NCBI GenBank assembly: GCA_009930355.1
Contig: RZYK01000102.1
Coordinates: forward strand, 1-6,958
Direction of reading: 5' to 3'
From: Campylobacterota bacterium
Lineage (GTDB): Bacteria; Campylobacterota; Campylobacteria; Campylobacterales; Sulfurospirillaceae
DNA: 6,958 nucleotides
The notes beneath the pieces are model-generated. The model saw only the letters and a list, made by a program, of their open reading frames with translations, had not been told where the DNA came from and did not search any database. Shown here piece by piece: positions 6,501-6,958 of the stretch. Positions within the stretch are counted from its first letter, which is position 1. Each line of letters opens with the position of its first letter. The position numbers and the translations under genes are program-made.

Positions 6501-6958
6501 CGGATTTAGGGAGGAGATTTTGATTTGCTCATTGCCTTCTAAATCCAAAAAGCTAATTTCTTTATAGAGGGGAATGGCTTTGGAGTGAAATGGTTTGGGA
6601 TCAATCCGCTGAAATTCTCGCTTGTTGTCAAGAAGCTGTGCTTCATGAAAATGTTTCTCGACAGCATTATTTGATTGGTAAACCCATTTTTTTTCGGTTT
6701 CATTGTAAGTATATTTTTGTGTATCGACATCCATAATATAGCGTTTTTTTGTTTCTAAAAATGTTTGGTACAGCTCACTACTTGGCTTTGATTGGGCTAA
6801 GAAAAGAAGGTCATGATCTCGTTCATACAGAAAATTTGCCACCGCTTGTGCAATTTGGTTTGAGAGAATTTCAAGCGAATTTTGTGATTTTTTATCTAAG
6901 GCTAAAATGCTATCTTCAATCGCAATGGTAGCCGTAGAAGTGACAACCTCTTGAGCAG
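3516..6958 (-). CDS. Membrane c-di-GMP sensor protein: Cache-HAMP-PAS-GGDEF-EAL (5' end missing)
   Basis: This is a probable diguanylate cyclase/phosphodiesterase. Residues are numbered from the GTG codon at 6842, which is internal: the frame stays open for 38 more codons to the window edge, so the true start and first membrane helix lie outside. The periplasmic part reaches about 436 and resembles a double Cache domain (FLDLEGNEQ 98–106, TPVYEGEKKIGYLSLALD 200–217, FMWDYKGRSISHARDY 248–263), with two cysteines, C329 and C338. A membrane helix is at about 441–459, HAMP at 460–512, a coiled coil to about 550, PAS at about 551–668, GGDEF at about 676–842 and EAL at about 851–1100. The GGDEF motif is intact at 758–762, but the RxxD I-site has become SxxD (749–752). 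EAL catalytic residues are present: E886, N944, E976, D1006/D1007, K1027, E1063 and Q1083. Both activities are therefore possible; which dominates is unknown. It stands alone on this strand, convergent with upp. The ligand cannot be named. Confidence 0.95.
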   Translation of the reverse strand, partial: AQEVVTSTATIAIEDSILALDKKSQNSLEILSNQIAQAVANFLYERDHDLLFLAQSKPSSELYQTFLETKKRYIMDVDTQKYTYNETEKKWVYQSNNAVEKHFHEAQLLDNKREFQRIDPKPFHSKAIPLYKEISFLDLEGNEQIKISSLNPHKVNVARKANTYLKAESYFEHLPSLKHNEIYVSEVIGKYIPSRIIGTFSPENTKKAGIPFEPENHAYAGKENPKGKRFEGIIRFVTPVYEGEKKIGYLSLALDHRHIMEFTDTIDPLAYSKTDIPDAGEGNYAFMWDYKGRSISHARDYFIVGFDDTTGEYATPWLSQDLTNAFNESNASNIHTFLKSYPLFHEQSLEKKPNLEQIKKGELGLDCRYLNFAPQCQGWMQLTENSGLGSFIIFWSNVWKLTTAATIPYYTGQYGSTPRGFGFVTIGANVDEFHKAANLTQQDLDKVVQSKLGEIDTMMQLAETETRKHVKSVVDELTYSTLLLIFLMIFIAIWLSNHLRKRLDALLKGSSEFTKNNLTYQIEANSNDEIGELARSFNQMARSLKGYMDTAMTLNASLEKKVQERTLELSNLNKTIQEQLDIKEEHEEKLEIFAKIFSNTIEAIAITNLEGNVLQINDAFITMTHYKAHEILGQNIRLLRSYKHPDSLYTEMWETVLCKQKAWQGEVWNKKKDGTLYPALLIIHPIVNRENQITYVVFIQHDISLLKQNEQKLHQQAYYDPLTKLANRALAYDRLQHAIVNAKTHKHLVSILFLDLDKFKNINDTLGHDIGDLLLIEVGKRVQFICSPNDTVCRLGGDEFLIILEELTHYEKAITIAKEIIASLSKPFYLENKIISTSTSIGITYYPNDGDNIKVLLKNADIAMYRSKARGAGSYEIYTQELSDLIKEMVKLEERLKKAVERNEFLMHYQPIYDLQKQEVIGFEALMRWNYKGTLYYPDSFLHVMEENKMIIEASRALLVSIFSFIKKLNDTFQKNFFISVNVSPVQFGVDSFHDNLIEALEISALEPKYVCLEVTENLFLEDIQEVSAKLTRLQSYGFSIALDDFGSGYSSLKYLKVLPINKLKLDRIFVQELPHSKNDVAITQSVLALGQNLNVQVIVEGVETKEQCTFLEESGCQFIQGYLISKPMSEENIISFLTKETEKAL
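4124..4133. repeat. 10-bp palindrome TTACATGTAA inside the sensor gene
   Basis: This perfect palindrome lies in the EAL domain coding region. On the minus strand it is read TTA-CAT-GTA (Leu-His-Val, residues 904–906), the same phase and tripeptide as the copy in gltX. Confidence 0.7.

Noticed and set aside
1..6958. Mobile element, CRISPR array, tRNA/rRNA or defence system
   Set aside because: I saw no spaced direct repeats, terminal inverted repeats, transposase or integrase motifs, tRNA cloverleaf or defence domains. All genes are housekeeping or signalling families, and codon usage looks even by eye.

Overview
This AT-rich window looks chromosomal and comes from a free-living member of the Campylobacterota (former Epsilonproteobacteria). 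Sulfurospirillum or a close relative is my best guess. The basis is the lysine- and isoleucine-rich proteins, the T-tract promoter style, the large c-di-GMP sensor, and the gltX–malic enzyme–upp gene order, which I remember from Campylobacter jejuni (Cj1288c–Cj1287c–Cj1286c). The genus is an inference.

Layout: bases 1–177 are a non-coding, very AT-rich regulatory region. It has T-tracts, an 8-bp dyad and an 11-bp tandem duplication just ahead of gltX. Three + strand genes follow almost without gaps: gltX (178–1569), a short-form malic enzyme (1572–2846, GTG start) and upp (2847–3482). A 33-bp convergent intergenic gap carries a 12-bp perfect hairpin, probably a terminator shared by both strands. 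The rest (3516–6958) is one large minus-strand gene that runs off the right edge. Its product has a periplasmic Cache-type sensor region, a membrane segment, HAMP, PAS, GGDEF and EAL domains.

How the genes work together: the operon joins Glu-tRNA synthesis, malate-to-pyruvate conversion and uracil salvage. All three are housekeeping functions with no obvious shared pathway, so the conserved order probably reflects shared expression. The convergent gene is a separate signalling unit that should make and/or degrade c-di-GMP in response to a periplasmic signal. Its GGDEF and EAL catalytic motifs are both intact, but the product-inhibition I-site has lost its arginine.

I found no mobile element, CRISPR array, RNA gene or clearly new system. 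The most notable non-gene signal is a palindrome, TTACATGTAA. It occurs three times, twice inside genes (in the same reading phase) and once next to the terminator, far more than chance would give in 7 kb.
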